Positions 8,873 through 17,181 of a DNA stretch of 50,229 nt are shown in pieces. The notes under the pieces were generated by a model. It did no database searches. It worked only from the letters and a program-made list of their open reading frames with translations, and was not told the DNA's origin. How positions within the stretch are numbered: the first letter of the stretch is position 1; the number at the start of each line of letters is the position of its first letter. The DNA is from Pseudonocardia sp. (GTDB taxonomy: Bacteria > Actinomycetota > Actinomycetes > Mycobacteriales > Pseudonocardiaceae). Both the position numbers and the translations under genes were made by a program. The DNA is taken from positions 1-50,229 of the forward strand of contig NZ_JAOPWR010000078.1 of the NCBI RefSeq assembly GCF_025965585.1, in the 5' to 3' direction.

Positions 8873-10009
8873 TCAGCCCCGGGGTGCGCGTGCGGCGAGG
8901 GCGCGCAGCGCGTCGTCCAGGTCGGGACGGGCGAACTCCTCGGCCCGTGCGGCCAGCCTCTCGAGCTCACCGGGCGTGTCGCGCAGCCGGCGCACCGTGG
9001 CCGTCACGTCCCACGGCCGCGGGCAGACGAGCGCGAGGCCCGCCTCCGCCGTCATCTCCGCCCCCGCCCGGCCGTGGCCGGGGATCGGGGTGGCGAACAG
9101 CACCGGACGCCCTGCGGCCAGCGCCTCGGTGGCGATCATGCCGCCCGCGGTGGTCAGCACGACGTCGGCGGCGGTGACGAGCTCGGGCACGCGGTCGGTC
9201 CAGCCGTGCACCACCAGCCGCTCCGGCGGCAGCCCGCGGGCCAGGAGCCGCTCCCGCAGCCGCTCGTTGCGGCCGGCGAGGACCACGGCCTGCACGCCCG
9301 TACCGGCGGCCAGCACCGCGGCCACCACCGTGTCGAGCCCGCCGAACCCCAGCGACCCGCCCGTGACGAGCACGACCAGCGCGTCCTCGCGCGCCCCGGT
9401 GGCGGCACGCGCGGCGGCCCTGTCACCGGGACGGAACCGCGGGTCGACGGCCGCGGCCGCCACCCGTACATCGGCGGCCGGGGCGATCGCCCGCGCCTGG
9501 TCGCGGGACGCCGGCAGCAGCGTCCAGGTCTCGTCGACGTCCGGCCACACCCAGAACGGGTGCACGGCCACGTCGGTCACGACGGCGACGGTGCGCCCCG
9601 GCAGGCGGCCGCGACGGCGCAGCCAGGCGAGCCCGCCGGACGTCAACGGGTAGGTCGAGACGACCAGGTCGGGCCGGTCGGCGGCCACCAGCGGGGCCAG
9701 GGCGCGGCCGAGCCGGGCCGCGGCGACGCCCTTGAAGAACGCCGCCACCCGCGGGAACGCCACCAGCAGGTCGTAGCCCAGGCCGTACAGCCGCGGGGCG
9801 ACGCGCATCGTGGCGGCGTAGGAGGCCCGCAGCAGGCGGTCGCGCCGCGGTCCGCCGCGCCCGGTGCCCTCCACCTCGTGCACCTGCACGGCCGGCCACA
9901 GCGCCCGCATCCGGGCCGCCAGCACCCGCGCCGCGGCGACGTGCCCCTCACCCACCGGGGCCGAGAGCACCAGCACCCGGGCCGGCCCGGCGGCGTCACG
10001 ACCATCCAC
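8873..10009 (-). CDS. MGDG-synthase-like glycosyltransferase (GT28 fold)
   Basis: This 378-residue protein has the two-domain layout of monogalactosyldiacylglycerol synthase/MurG-like enzymes. The acceptor-side N-terminal loop is PVGEGHVAAA (G20-H23). The C-terminal nucleotide-sugar site shows VTGGSLGFGG, TTAGGMIATEALAAGRPVLF and PGHGRAGAE (310-318). Such enzymes move a hexose from UDP-sugar to a membrane lipid on the cytosolic face. The GTG start at 10009 is the only good start near the family N-terminus. It is divergent from, and paralogous to, the glycosyltransferase half of the fusion gene at 10276. The lipid acceptor is unknown. Confidence 0.8.
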   Translation of the reverse strand: MDGRDAAGPARVLVLSAPVGEGHVAAARVLAARMRALWPAVQVHEVEGTGRGGPRRDRLLRASYAATMRVAPRLYGLGYDLLVAFPRVAAFFKGVAAARLGRALAPLVAADRPDLVVSTYPLTSGGLAWLRRRGRLPGRTVAVVTDVAVHPFWVWPDVDETWTLLPASRDQARAIAPAADVRVAAAAVDPRFRPGDRAAARAATGAREDALVVLVTGGSLGFGGLDTVVAAVLAAGTGVQAVVLAGRNERLRERLLARGLPPERLVVHGWTDRVPELVTAADVVLTTAGGMIATEALAAGRPVLFATPIPGHGRAGAEMTAEAGLALVCPRPWDVTATVRRLRDTPGELERLAARAEEFARPDLDDALRALAARAPRG

Positions 10010-10098
10010 GCGCGCACGCTAGCGCCCGCGACGATGCGACGATCACCGGCTCGCCGCGGCCCCGGCGGGATCGGGCCGTCCGTGCCTCGAACCGGTGA

Positions 10099-10124
10099 CC
10101 ACGGCCCGGATGACCGGGCCGTGG
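10099..10124. other. Perfect 11-bp hairpin in a divergent intergenic region
   Basis: CCACGGCCCGG (10099-10109), loop ATGA, then CCGGGCCGTGG (10114-10124) form a perfect 11-base stem. It lies in the 266-base gap between two divergent glycosyltransferase genes, where no terminator is expected. There is no U-run on either side. It could be an operator, or a 5' leader structure for either gene. I see no small gene in the rest of this gap. Confidence 0.6.
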
Positions 10125-10275
10125 CCGCCCTCTCCTGGGATGCTCCCACCGCTCCACGGCGACCTGGGCCCCGCACCGCCGGCGGGCGCACCCCGGGCCG
10201 GCTCCCCGCACGAACCACCGCACCCTCGGCGCCGACGGGCCGAGCGGGTGCTCGACGACCAGCAAGGACCCGGGC

Positions 10276-12831
10276 ATGAGCATCTCCAGCGACACCCGTA
10301 CGCCGCCCCCCACCGGCCCGACCCCGATCGTTCTCCCGCAGACCGTGGCCGTCCGGGACGGCGGTCCGGTCCCCCGGCCCGATCCCGCTCCGCGCCGGCT
10401 GCTGCTGGTCACCGGCAGCATGGGCGAGGGCCACCACGCCGCCGCCCGCGCCGTGGAGGAGCGGGCGCGCTCCGTGTGGCCGGGGGTCGAGGTGACCTGG
10501 ACCGAGACCCTCGACCACATGGGCCGCCGCACGGGACCGGTCTTCAGAGCGATCTACGCCGGCTGCGTGCGGTACCTGCCCTGGCTCTACGAGCTCTACT
10601 TCCGGCTGCTGTGGCACGTGCGCCCGTTCCGCGCCGGGACCCGGGCCGTCATCGGGGTCTGGAGCGCTCGCGGCCTCGCGCCGGCGCTGGCCGCCCACGA
10701 CCCCGACCTCGTCGTCGCCACGTTCCCCGAGGGCATCACCGGCCTGGCCCGGCTCCGCCGCCGCGGACGGCTGGCCGTGCCGGCCGTGGCGCTCGTCGCT
10801 GATCCGGCGCCGCACCCGCTGTGGGCGGACGCGGCCCTGGACCTGCACCTGGTCTCCACCCCGACCGGCGCCGGCCTCCTGCGGCGCGCTGCCCCGGGGG
10901 CGGCTGTCCGGGTGGCCGCGCCTCCCGTCGGCCGGCGGTTCACCCCGCCTGCGGCCACCGCCGGCCGTGAGCGCCCGCTCGTGTACGTCTCGTGCGGGTC
11001 GCTGGCGTTCGGCGACGTGCCGGCCGCCTGCACCGCGGTCCTCAGCGCCGGGGCCGACGTGCTCGTCAGCTGTGGGCGCGACCCGGCCCTGCGCCGCCGC
11101 CTCGACGCCCTGCCCCGCCCCCACGGCGCCCGCATGCGGGTCGTGGACTGGGTCGACGACCCGGCCGCCGCCACCCGCGACGCCGACGCCGTCGTCACCA
11201 ACGCGGGCGGCGCCACGGCGCTCGAGGCGCTGGCGTGCGCGCGGCCCCTGCTGCTGTTCGCCCCGATCCCCGGCCACGGCCGCGCCAACGCCGCCGTCCT
11301 GGAACGCGAGGGCCTGGCGACGGTCTGCCCCACGCCCGCCGAGCTGGGAGCGGCGGTCGGGGACCTGCTCGACCCGGCCCGCCGCGCCACGCTCGTGGAC
11401 GGCCTGCGCGCCCGTCAGGCCGCCGGTGACGCCTTCGCCGCGGACGTCGCCGGACTCGCGCAGCTCCTCGCCCCGGCTGCCGCCCCGGCCCGCCCAGCCG
11501 CTCTCGACCGCCCAGCCGCTCTCGACCGCACGGCCGCGCAGGACCACCCCGGCGCGCCGCGGGAGCGGGGGGCCCGGGTCCGCGCGCAGGACGCCCTGTT
11601 CCACTACGCCGCGACCCCGACCGTGCCACAGCAGGTCGGTGCGCGCGTGCTCGTCGAGGACCCGGGCCTGCAGGCGGGCTGGCCCGCCTACGTCACCGGG
11701 CTCGTGTACACCCGGATGCCGCAGATCGGGCTGCTGCAGCGCCGCCTGGCCCGGCCGCGAACGGGCGGGCCGCTGCGCTGGGCCGTGGACGACCGCGCCG
11801 AGGGCCACGTGCAGCCCGACGTCGTCGAGATCGGCCCCGGGGAGGCGCTCGGCACCTGGGACGACGCGACCACGGCGTTCTTCGCGGTCCCGGTCGACCC
11901 CGTGGACACCGGCTGGGAGCTGCAGGTCGTGCGCGACCGGGCGGCCGGCGAGGTGGCGCTGCTGGTCAAGGTGCACCACGCCCTCGGCGACGGCCTGGCC
12001 GTCACCGACGCGCTGATCCGCCTGCTCACCGACGAGGTCCCACCACCGGCCCGGGGACGGGCCGCGGCGCAGGAGTGCGGCGCACGCGAGCACCTGCACC
12101 GGGCCGTGACGGTCGTGCGGGGCGTGGCCGCGCTCGCCGTGGCCGGGACCGCCGGACCGTCACCCCTGACGGGACGGGTCGAGGGACCCGCCCACCGCCG
12201 GGTCGGCGTCTGCCTCGACGGCGCCCGCGTCCGGGCCGCCGCCCGCGCCCATGGCGTCGGCACGACGGCGTTGATGCTCGCCGTGTTGGCCGGCTCGCTG
12301 GGCGACGTGCTGGCCGTCACGGACCGCACGGCGCACCTGCGCACGATGGTGCCGATGACCACGCGCACGAGCGCGGGCGTGGGCAGCCACGCGCCCGGCA
12401 ACCGTACGGCGGCGGTGTCGGTGGCGCTGCCGATCGGGCCGATGCCCGAGGCCGAACGGGTGGCGCGCGTGTCCGCCGCGCTGACGGCCGGTGCCGCAAC
12501 GGGCGAGCCCGAGGGCGCCGCCGCGGTGCTCGGCCTGCTCGGGCTGCTCCCCGGACGGGTGCAGGCCTTCCTGGTCCGGCGCGTCTACGGGCGGCGCTTC
12601 TTCCACATGCTGGCCTCGGTCATGCCGGGAGCGCGGCGCACGCTGCACATCCGGGGCGGGCTGGTGCGCGAGGTCTACCCGGTGCTGCCGCTCGCCGACG
12701 GCGTCGGGCTCTCGGCCGGTGTCATGCACTGGGGCCGGACGACGACGGTCGGCATCACCGCAGATCCTGGGCTGGTACACGGAATCGAGGGAATACCCGG
12801 TCGGCTCGAGGCGTCGTTGGAGCGTATGTAA
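10276..12831 (+). CDS. Fusion of an MGDG-synthase-like glycosyltransferase and a WS/DGAT acyltransferase
   Basis: This 851-residue protein contains two complete enzymes. Residues about 40-395 are a GT28-fold glycosyltransferase like the divergent neighbour: GSMGEGHHAA at 48-56, SCGSLAFGD, TNAGGATALEALACARPLLLF and PGHGR from 332. A linker with a duplicated PAALDR hexapeptide follows. From about 435 the protein is a wax ester synthase/diacylglycerol acyltransferase, opening RAQDALFHYA; its catalytic HHxxxDG motif is HHALGDG at 567-573, and a C-terminal WSD1_C-like region contains PGNRTAAVSVALPIG. The inference is a cytosolic membrane-associated enzyme that glycosylates a lipid and esterifies the product. 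ATG 10276 has AAGGA seven bases upstream. Confidence 0.85.
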   Translation: MSISSDTRTPPPTGPTPIVLPQTVAVRDGGPVPRPDPAPRRLLLVTGSMGEGHHAAARAVEERARSVWPGVEVTWTETLDHMGRRTGPVFRAIYAGCVRYLPWLYELYFRLLWHVRPFRAGTRAVIGVWSARGLAPALAAHDPDLVVATFPEGITGLARLRRRGRLAVPAVALVADPAPHPLWADAALDLHLVSTPTGAGLLRRAAPGAAVRVAAPPVGRRFTPPAATAGRERPLVYVSCGSLAFGDVPAACTAVLSAGADVLVSCGRDPALRRRLDALPRPHGARMRVVDWVDDPAAATRDADAVVTNAGGATALEALACARPLLLFAPIPGHGRANAAVLEREGLATVCPTPAELGAAVGDLLDPARRATLVDGLRARQAAGDAFAADVAGLAQLLAPAAAPARPAALDRPAALDRTAAQDHPGAPRERGARVRAQDALFHYAATPTVPQQVGARVLVEDPGLQAGWPAYVTGLVYTRMPQIGLLQRRLARPRTGGPLRWAVDDRAEGHVQPDVVEIGPGEALGTWDDATTAFFAVPVDPVDTGWELQVVRDRAAGEVALLVKVHHALGDGLAVTDALIRLLTDEVPPPARGRAAAQECGAREHLHRAVTVVRGVAALAVAGTAGPSPLTGRVEGPAHRRVGVCLDGARVRAAARAHGVGTTALMLAVLAGSLGDVLAVTDRTAHLRTMVPMTTRTSAGVGSHAPGNRTAAVSVALPIGPMPEAERVARVSAALTAGAATGEPEGAAAVLGLLGLLPGRVQAFLVRRVYGRRFFHMLASVMPGARRTLHIRGGLVREVYPVLPLADGVGLSAGVMHWGRTTTVGITADPGLVHGIEGIPGRLEASLERM
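11492..11527 (+). repeat. Exact 18-bp tandem duplication in the interdomain linker
   Basis: GCCCAGCCGCTCTCGACC occurs at 11492-11509 and again at 11510-11527. It duplicates a PAALDR hexapeptide between the glycosyltransferase and acyltransferase domains. The copies are identical at the DNA level, so the duplication is recent or recurrently formed. Confidence 0.9.
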
Positions 12832-12889
12832 GAACTGTGTGTAGTAGGACTTCGCACGACGAGATCGAGTGACGTATCGGGGGGTGGCC

Positions 12890-13813
12890 GTGGAAGCTTC
12901 GCTGCTGATCGCCGTGCCCGCGGCGGTACTGGGCGCGGCCGGTTTCGGCCTGGCCTCGGCGGCGCAGCAGCGGGCCACCAAGGAGGTCGCGGTCACACCG
13001 ACCCTGAGCCCCCGGCTGCTGGTGGAGCTGCTCGCGCGGCCGATGTGGCTGATCGGGCTGGTGGCCACGGTGCTCGCGCTCGCCATGCAGCTGGTCGCCC
13101 TCGCGTTCGGCCCGCTCGCGGTGGTGCAGCCCCTACTGGTCACGGGCGTGGCGTTCGCCGCGGGGTTCTCCGCGCTGATGGCGCGCCGCCGCCCTGATCC
13201 GCTCATCCTGCTCGGCGGCCTGATGTGCGCCGCGGGCCTGTCGGCGTTCCTGCTGCTGGCCCGGCCGGTGTCGCAGGGCACCGACGAACACATCGACATC
13301 GGCTCCGGCCTGCCGCTCGCGATCTCGCTGGTGGTCCTGGTGGTGGCCTGCCTCGTGTACGCGGCCACCGTGCACCACTCCTCGCGGGTGCTGGCCCTCG
13401 CGCTGGCCACCGGCGTGCTGTACGGGGTCACGGCCGGGCTGATGAAGGTGGTCACCGGCCAGCTCCGCGTCGACCTCCTCGAGCCGTTCCTGCACCCCAC
13501 GCTCTACGTCGTGTGCGTCATCGGGCCGATGGGCTTCCTGCTCAGCCAGAACACCTTCCAGCAGGGCAGGCTCATCTCCCCCGCCGTGGCGGTGATCACG
13601 AGTGTCGACCCCGTCGTCGGGGTCATGATCGGCGTCAGCTGGCTGGGCGAGCAGCTCGACACCTCCCCCGCCGCGCTCGCGGGCGAGTGCGTCGCCGCGG
13701 TGCTCGTGATCGCCGGCATCGCCTTCATCACCCTCCGGGGTACGACGCTGCTCCACCGCCTCGACGAGGCGGGCGACTCCGTGCCGGTCGGTCCCCGCAC
13801 CGCCCCCGGATGA
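12890..13813 (+). CDS. DMT-superfamily transporter/permease-like membrane protein
   Basis: This protein of 307 residues has about nine to ten hydrophobic helices. It opens SLLIAVPAAVLGAAGFGLASAAQQRA, typical of actinobacterial DMT (EamA/NIPA-like) proteins, and includes LVALAFGPLAVVQPLLVTGV and VAVITSVDPVVGVMIGVSWLGE, the latter matching the second EamA repeat. Substrate cannot be told. GTG 12890 was chosen because a GGGGGG run ends five bases before it; GTG 12869 in the same frame is an alternative that adds seven residues. The stop overlaps the next ATG (ATGA), linking it to the SDR gene. Confidence 0.75.
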   Translation: MEASLLIAVPAAVLGAAGFGLASAAQQRATKEVAVTPTLSPRLLVELLARPMWLIGLVATVLALAMQLVALAFGPLAVVQPLLVTGVAFAAGFSALMARRRPDPLILLGGLMCAAGLSAFLLLARPVSQGTDEHIDIGSGLPLAISLVVLVVACLVYAATVHHSSRVLALALATGVLYGVTAGLMKVVTGQLRVDLLEPFLHPTLYVVCVIGPMGFLLSQNTFQQGRLISPAVAVITSVDPVVGVMIGVSWLGEQLDTSPAALAGECVAAVLVIAGIAFITLRGTTLLHRLDEAGDSVPVGPRTAPG

Positions 13814-14535
13814 CCCGGCCGCTGGCCGTCGTGACGGGGGCGTCCTCGGGCATCGGGGCGGCGGTGGCCGATCGGCTGGCCGACGACTGGGACCTCCTGC
13901 TCGTCGGTCGCGACGAGGCGCGGCTCGCGGCCGTCGCCGCGCGCACCGGGGGGCACGGGCTGGCCGCAGACCTCGCCTGCCCCGACGGTGTCGAGGCCGT
14001 GCGCGCCGCCGCCGACGGCCGCGTCCGGCTGCTCGTGCACGCCGCGGGCCTCGGTGCCGCGGGCCCGCTCGAGGCGACCCCCGCGACCACGGTCGACGAG
14101 CTGATGGCCGTGAACCTCGTCGCACCCGTGCAGCTCACCCGCGCGCTGCTGCCCACCCTCGTGGCCGGGCGCGGGCACGTGGTGTTCGTGGCGTCGATCG
14201 CCGCGATCGGCGTGGCGGAGGAGGTCGCGTACTCCGCCACCAAGGCCGGCCTGCGGGGCTTCGCCGACGCGCTGCGCCTCGAGGCCCCGATCGGCGTCAC
14301 CACCGTGCTTCCCGGCGCCGTCGCCACCGCCTACTTCACCCGGCGCGACCAGCCCTACCACCGCCGCTTCCCCCGGCCGGTCAGCGCCGACCGCGTGGCC
14401 GTCGCGCTCCTGGACGGCGTGCGCAGGCGCCGGGGCGAGGTGTTCGTGCCCCGCTGGCTGACCCTGGGCGCCCGCGTCCACGGTGCTGCGCCGGCGCTGT
14501 TCTCCCGCCTCTCCCGGCGCGCCGACCCGCACTGA
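13810..14535 (+). CDS. Short-chain dehydrogenase/reductase
   Basis: This 241-residue classical SDR has the cofactor motif TGASSGIG at 9-16, the catalytic YxxxK as YSATK (Y141, K145) and a preceding serine in VFVASIAAIG. NAD(P)-dependent oxidation or reduction of a hydroxyl/keto group is expected; the substrate is not evident. The start overlaps the transporter stop as ATGA, so the pair is coupled. It ends 14 bases from a convergent hydrolase gene. The proline- and arginine-rich C-terminus is longer than the minimal fold and resembles lipid-acting SDRs, which is only suggestive. Confidence 0.85.
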   Translation: MTRPLAVVTGASSGIGAAVADRLADDWDLLLVGRDEARLAAVAARTGGHGLAADLACPDGVEAVRAAADGRVRLLVHAAGLGAAGPLEATPATTVDELMAVNLVAPVQLTRALLPTLVAGRGHVVFVASIAAIGVAEEVAYSATKAGLRGFADALRLEAPIGVTTVLPGAVATAYFTRRDQPYHRRFPRPVSADRVAVALLDGVRRRRGEVFVPRWLTLGARVHGAAPALFSRLSRRADPH

Positions 14536-14549
14536 CCCCGGGGGCAGCG

Positions 14550-15380
14550 TCAGGAACGGGCCGCCGACACCGCGGCCACGGCGGTCACGAACCGGACGAG
14601 CTCAGCGCAGGCCTCGGCCTGGTCGAGGACGTCGTGCCCGCCGTGCGGGACGGTGCAGACGCGCCCACGCGGGAGGACCGCGGCGACGGCCTGCGCGGTG
14701 GCAACCGGAGCCACGGCGTCGTCCTGCGCGTGCAGGAGCAGTACCGGCAGGTGGTCCAGCGCTCCGACGGACACCAGCCGGCTCGTGCGCGCGGCCGCGC
14801 CACCGAGCGCGCGGACCGTCTCGGGCCGCAGCGGGCCCGTCCAGCCCAGCGGGTCGCCGCCCGCATCGGGGAGCGCCTGCACGCCGGCGGCGCTCGTCAG
14901 CGACGAGTCGGCCAGCACCAGGCCGACGACGTCCGCCGCGGGGTCGTCGGGCGGGCCCCCGGCGTCGGAGCCGTCGCGGACCTCGCCCACCAGCAGCGTG
15001 GCGACGGCGGCACCGAGGGCGTGCCCCGCGACCACCACCGGCAGCCGGGGCCGGGCGCCGCGCAGCGCGCGCAGCATCGTCTCGGCGTCGGCGACCAGGT
15101 CAGCGACGTCCGCGACGAGTCCCCGCTCGCCATCGCTGCGGCCGTGACCGGCCTGGTCGGGGGCCCACACCTCGATGCCCGCCGCCGTGGCCGCCTCCGC
15201 CAGGTCCGCGTACCGGCCCCCGTGCTCGCCGAGCCCGTGCAGGAGCAGCACCGCTGCCACGGGCGCGCCGGAGGGCCGCCAGCGGTGGTAGCGGACGGTG
15301 CCGGAGCGACCTCCGAAGGACGCGGTGACAGTGGCGGCGGTGGTGGCAGTGACGGTGGTGCCAGTGGCGGCAGTGCTCAT
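14550..15380 (-). CDS. Alpha/beta hydrolase (monoacylglycerol-lipase-like) with Ala at the nucleophile position
   Basis: This 276-residue protein has the monoglyceride lipase/lysophospholipase layout: LLLHGLGEHGGRY oxyanion region, WAPDQAGHGRSDG, a DDAVAP segment for the catalytic Asp and PHGGHDVLDQ for the His. At the nucleophile elbow, normally GHSxG, it reads GHALG with Ala at residue 121 (codon at 15018-15020). It may therefore be a pseudoenzyme, use another residue, or carry a sequencing error (one base converts GCC to TCC). ATG 15380 has GAGAGG six bases upstream. The first 20 residues are Thr/Ala-rich and look poorly conserved. Confidence 0.75.
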   Translation of the reverse strand: MSTAATGTTVTATTAATVTASFGGRSGTVRYHRWRPSGAPVAAVLLLHGLGEHGGRYADLAEAATAAGIEVWAPDQAGHGRSDGERGLVADVADLVADAETMLRALRGARPRLPVVVAGHALGAAVATLLVGEVRDGSDAGGPPDDPAADVVGLVLADSSLTSAAGVQALPDAGGDPLGWTGPLRPETVRALGGAAARTSRLVSVGALDHLPVLLLHAQDDAVAPVATAQAVAAVLPRGRVCTVPHGGHDVLDQAEACAELVRFVTAVAAVSAARS

Positions 15381-15425
15381 GCGGTGCCTCTCGGTGTGCG
15401 TGGGTCACCGCAGATGGAACCACGT

Positions 15426-17123
15426 CTAGACGCGAGCGGGCTCCGCGGCCGGTGCCGGTTCCTCCACGTGGTGGTACTTGCCTCCGCGCAGCGCCGACGC
15501 GACCGCCGCGATCAGGCACGCCGCCGCGGCGAACCCGAGCGCGAGGCCGAGGCCCGACTGGAACGGGCCGGCGATCAGCTCCGGGAAGAACGATCGCCCG
15601 GTGAGGAACTCCGCCTGCTGCGGCGTCACCCCGGCCAGCACCTGCGGGCCGAGCAGGTTCTGGATCGGGTTGTAGCCCAGCAGCGCCGCGAACAGCGTGC
15701 TGACCGGTGGCAGCTGCGACACCTGGGTCGCGACCGCCGCGGGCACCCCCTGCCCGACCAGTCCGGAGTACATGGCACCGGGCAGCGTCCCGGCGAGGCC
15801 GAGGATCAGCATCGAGAAGAACACGCCGATCGAGAGCACCGTCGCCGAGTTCTGGAACGTCGACGTCATGCCCGCGCCCACGCCGCGCTCGGCGGCCGGG
15901 AGGCTGTTCATGATCGCGGCGCGGTTCGGCGAGCTGAACAGCCCCATCGCCAGGCCGTTCACCGCGAGCAGCGCGGCGAAGATCCGGTAGTCGAAGTCGA
16001 CGGGCAGGAACGCCAGCAGCCCGAAGCTCACGGCCGCGAGCACCATTCCGCCGGTGGAGAACGCGCGGGCGCCGAACCGGTCCGACAGGATCCCCGAGAT
16101 CGGGCCCGCCACGAGGAACCCGACCGTCAGCGGCACCATGTAGATCCCGGCCCACAGCGGCGTCTGCTCGAACGCGTAGCCGTGCTCGGGCAGCCAGATC
16201 CCCTGCAGCCAGATGATGAGCACGAACTGCAGCCCGCCACGGCCCAGCGCCGCGAGCAGGCTCGCGATGTTGCCGGCGGTGAACGCGCGGATCCGGAACA
16301 GCGACATGTCGAACATCGGCTCCGCGACCCGCGACTCGATCATCGCGAACAGCGCCAGCACCAGCACCCCGCCGATGATCATCACGAGCACGGTCGGGCT
16401 GGTCCAGCCCATGGTGTGCCCGCCGTAGGGCTGGATGCCGTAGGTGATGCCGACGAGCACGGCCACGAGCCCGACCGCGAACGTGACGTTGCCCCACCAG
16501 TCCAGCCGCGCGGGACGCCGCACGCCGGTGTCCCGCAGCTTCAGGTAGGCCCAGATCGTGCCGAACACCCCGACCGGCACGGACACCAGGAAGATCAGCC
16601 GCCAGTCGAGCGGGGCGAGCACACCGCCCACCACGAGCCCGATGAACGAGCCGGAGATGCCGGCGACCTGGCTGATGCCCAGGGCGAGGCCGCGCTGGTT
16701 GGTGGGGAAGGCGTCGGTGAGGATCGCCGTGGAGTTGGCCAGCAGCAGCGCGCCGCCCACCCCCTGCAGCACACGCATGACGATGAGCCACAGCGCCCCT
16801 GCGCCACCCTGGAGCCAGGTGGCGGCGAGCAGGATCGAGAACACCGTGAACACGGCGAAGCCGAGGTTGTACATGCGGGTGCGCCCGAACATGTCGCCCA
16901 GCCGCCCGAAGCTCACCACCAGCACCGCGGTCACCACGAGGTAACCCATGATCAGCCAGAGCAGGTAGCTGATGTTCCCCGGCGCCAGTGGGTCGATCCC
17001 GATGCCGCGGAAGATGTCGGGCAGCGCGATCAGCAGGATCGACATGTTGATCGTCACGATCAGCACGCCGATGGTGGTGTTCGAGAGCGCGACCCACTTG
17101 TAGCGATCAGAGGTAGTTAGCAT
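15426..17123 (-). CDS. DHA2-type MFS drug/metabolite exporter (14 helices)
   Basis: This protein of 565 residues has about 14 hydrophobic helices. The MFS loop motif between helices 2 and 3 is FGRLGDMFGRTRMY, and motif C-like GISGSFIGLVVGG is typical of antiporters that use the proton gradient. ATG 17123 was chosen; a TTG at 17129 in frame is possible. No ribosome binding site is visible, but a TACCTT -10-like hexamer ends eight bases upstream, which suggests a leaderless message. A palindrome overlaps the start. It lies 58 bases after the ComA-type operon on the same strand and could export that operon's product. Confidence 0.88.
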   Translation of the reverse strand: MLTTSDRYKWVALSNTTIGVLIVTINMSILLIALPDIFRGIGIDPLAPGNISYLLWLIMGYLVVTAVLVVSFGRLGDMFGRTRMYNLGFAVFTVFSILLAATWLQGGAGALWLIVMRVLQGVGGALLLANSTAILTDAFPTNQRGLALGISQVAGISGSFIGLVVGGVLAPLDWRLIFLVSVPVGVFGTIWAYLKLRDTGVRRPARLDWWGNVTFAVGLVAVLVGITYGIQPYGGHTMGWTSPTVLVMIIGGVLVLALFAMIESRVAEPMFDMSLFRIRAFTAGNIASLLAALGRGGLQFVLIIWLQGIWLPEHGYAFEQTPLWAGIYMVPLTVGFLVAGPISGILSDRFGARAFSTGGMVLAAVSFGLLAFLPVDFDYRIFAALLAVNGLAMGLFSSPNRAAIMNSLPAAERGVGAGMTSTFQNSATVLSIGVFFSMLILGLAGTLPGAMYSGLVGQGVPAAVATQVSQLPPVSTLFAALLGYNPIQNLLGPQVLAGVTPQQAEFLTGRSFFPELIAGPFQSGLGLALGFAAAACLIAAVASALRGGKYHHVEEPAPAAEPARV

Positions 17124-17132
17124 CAGCAACTA
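17114..17132. promoter_or_regulatory. Palindrome overlapping the exporter start, candidate operator
   Basis: TAGTTAGCATCAGCAACTA has perfect TAGTT/AACTA arms around nine bases, with GC partly continuing the symmetry. It covers the start codon and abuts the proposed -10 hexamer. Repressors of the MarR or TetR type often bind such sites at exporter genes; the regulator is unknown and none is encoded next to it. Confidence 0.4.
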
Positions 17133-17137
17133 AGGTA
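17132..17137 (-). promoter_or_regulatory. Candidate -10 hexamer TACCTT, leaderless exporter transcript
   Basis: On the minus strand TACCTT fits TAnnnT and ends eight bases before ATG 17123. No clear -35 box is seen at the usual distance. Confidence 0.35.
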
Positions 17138-17181
17138 CGCCTGATCACCGCACGGGGACCACCAGGAACGACGAGCAGAAC

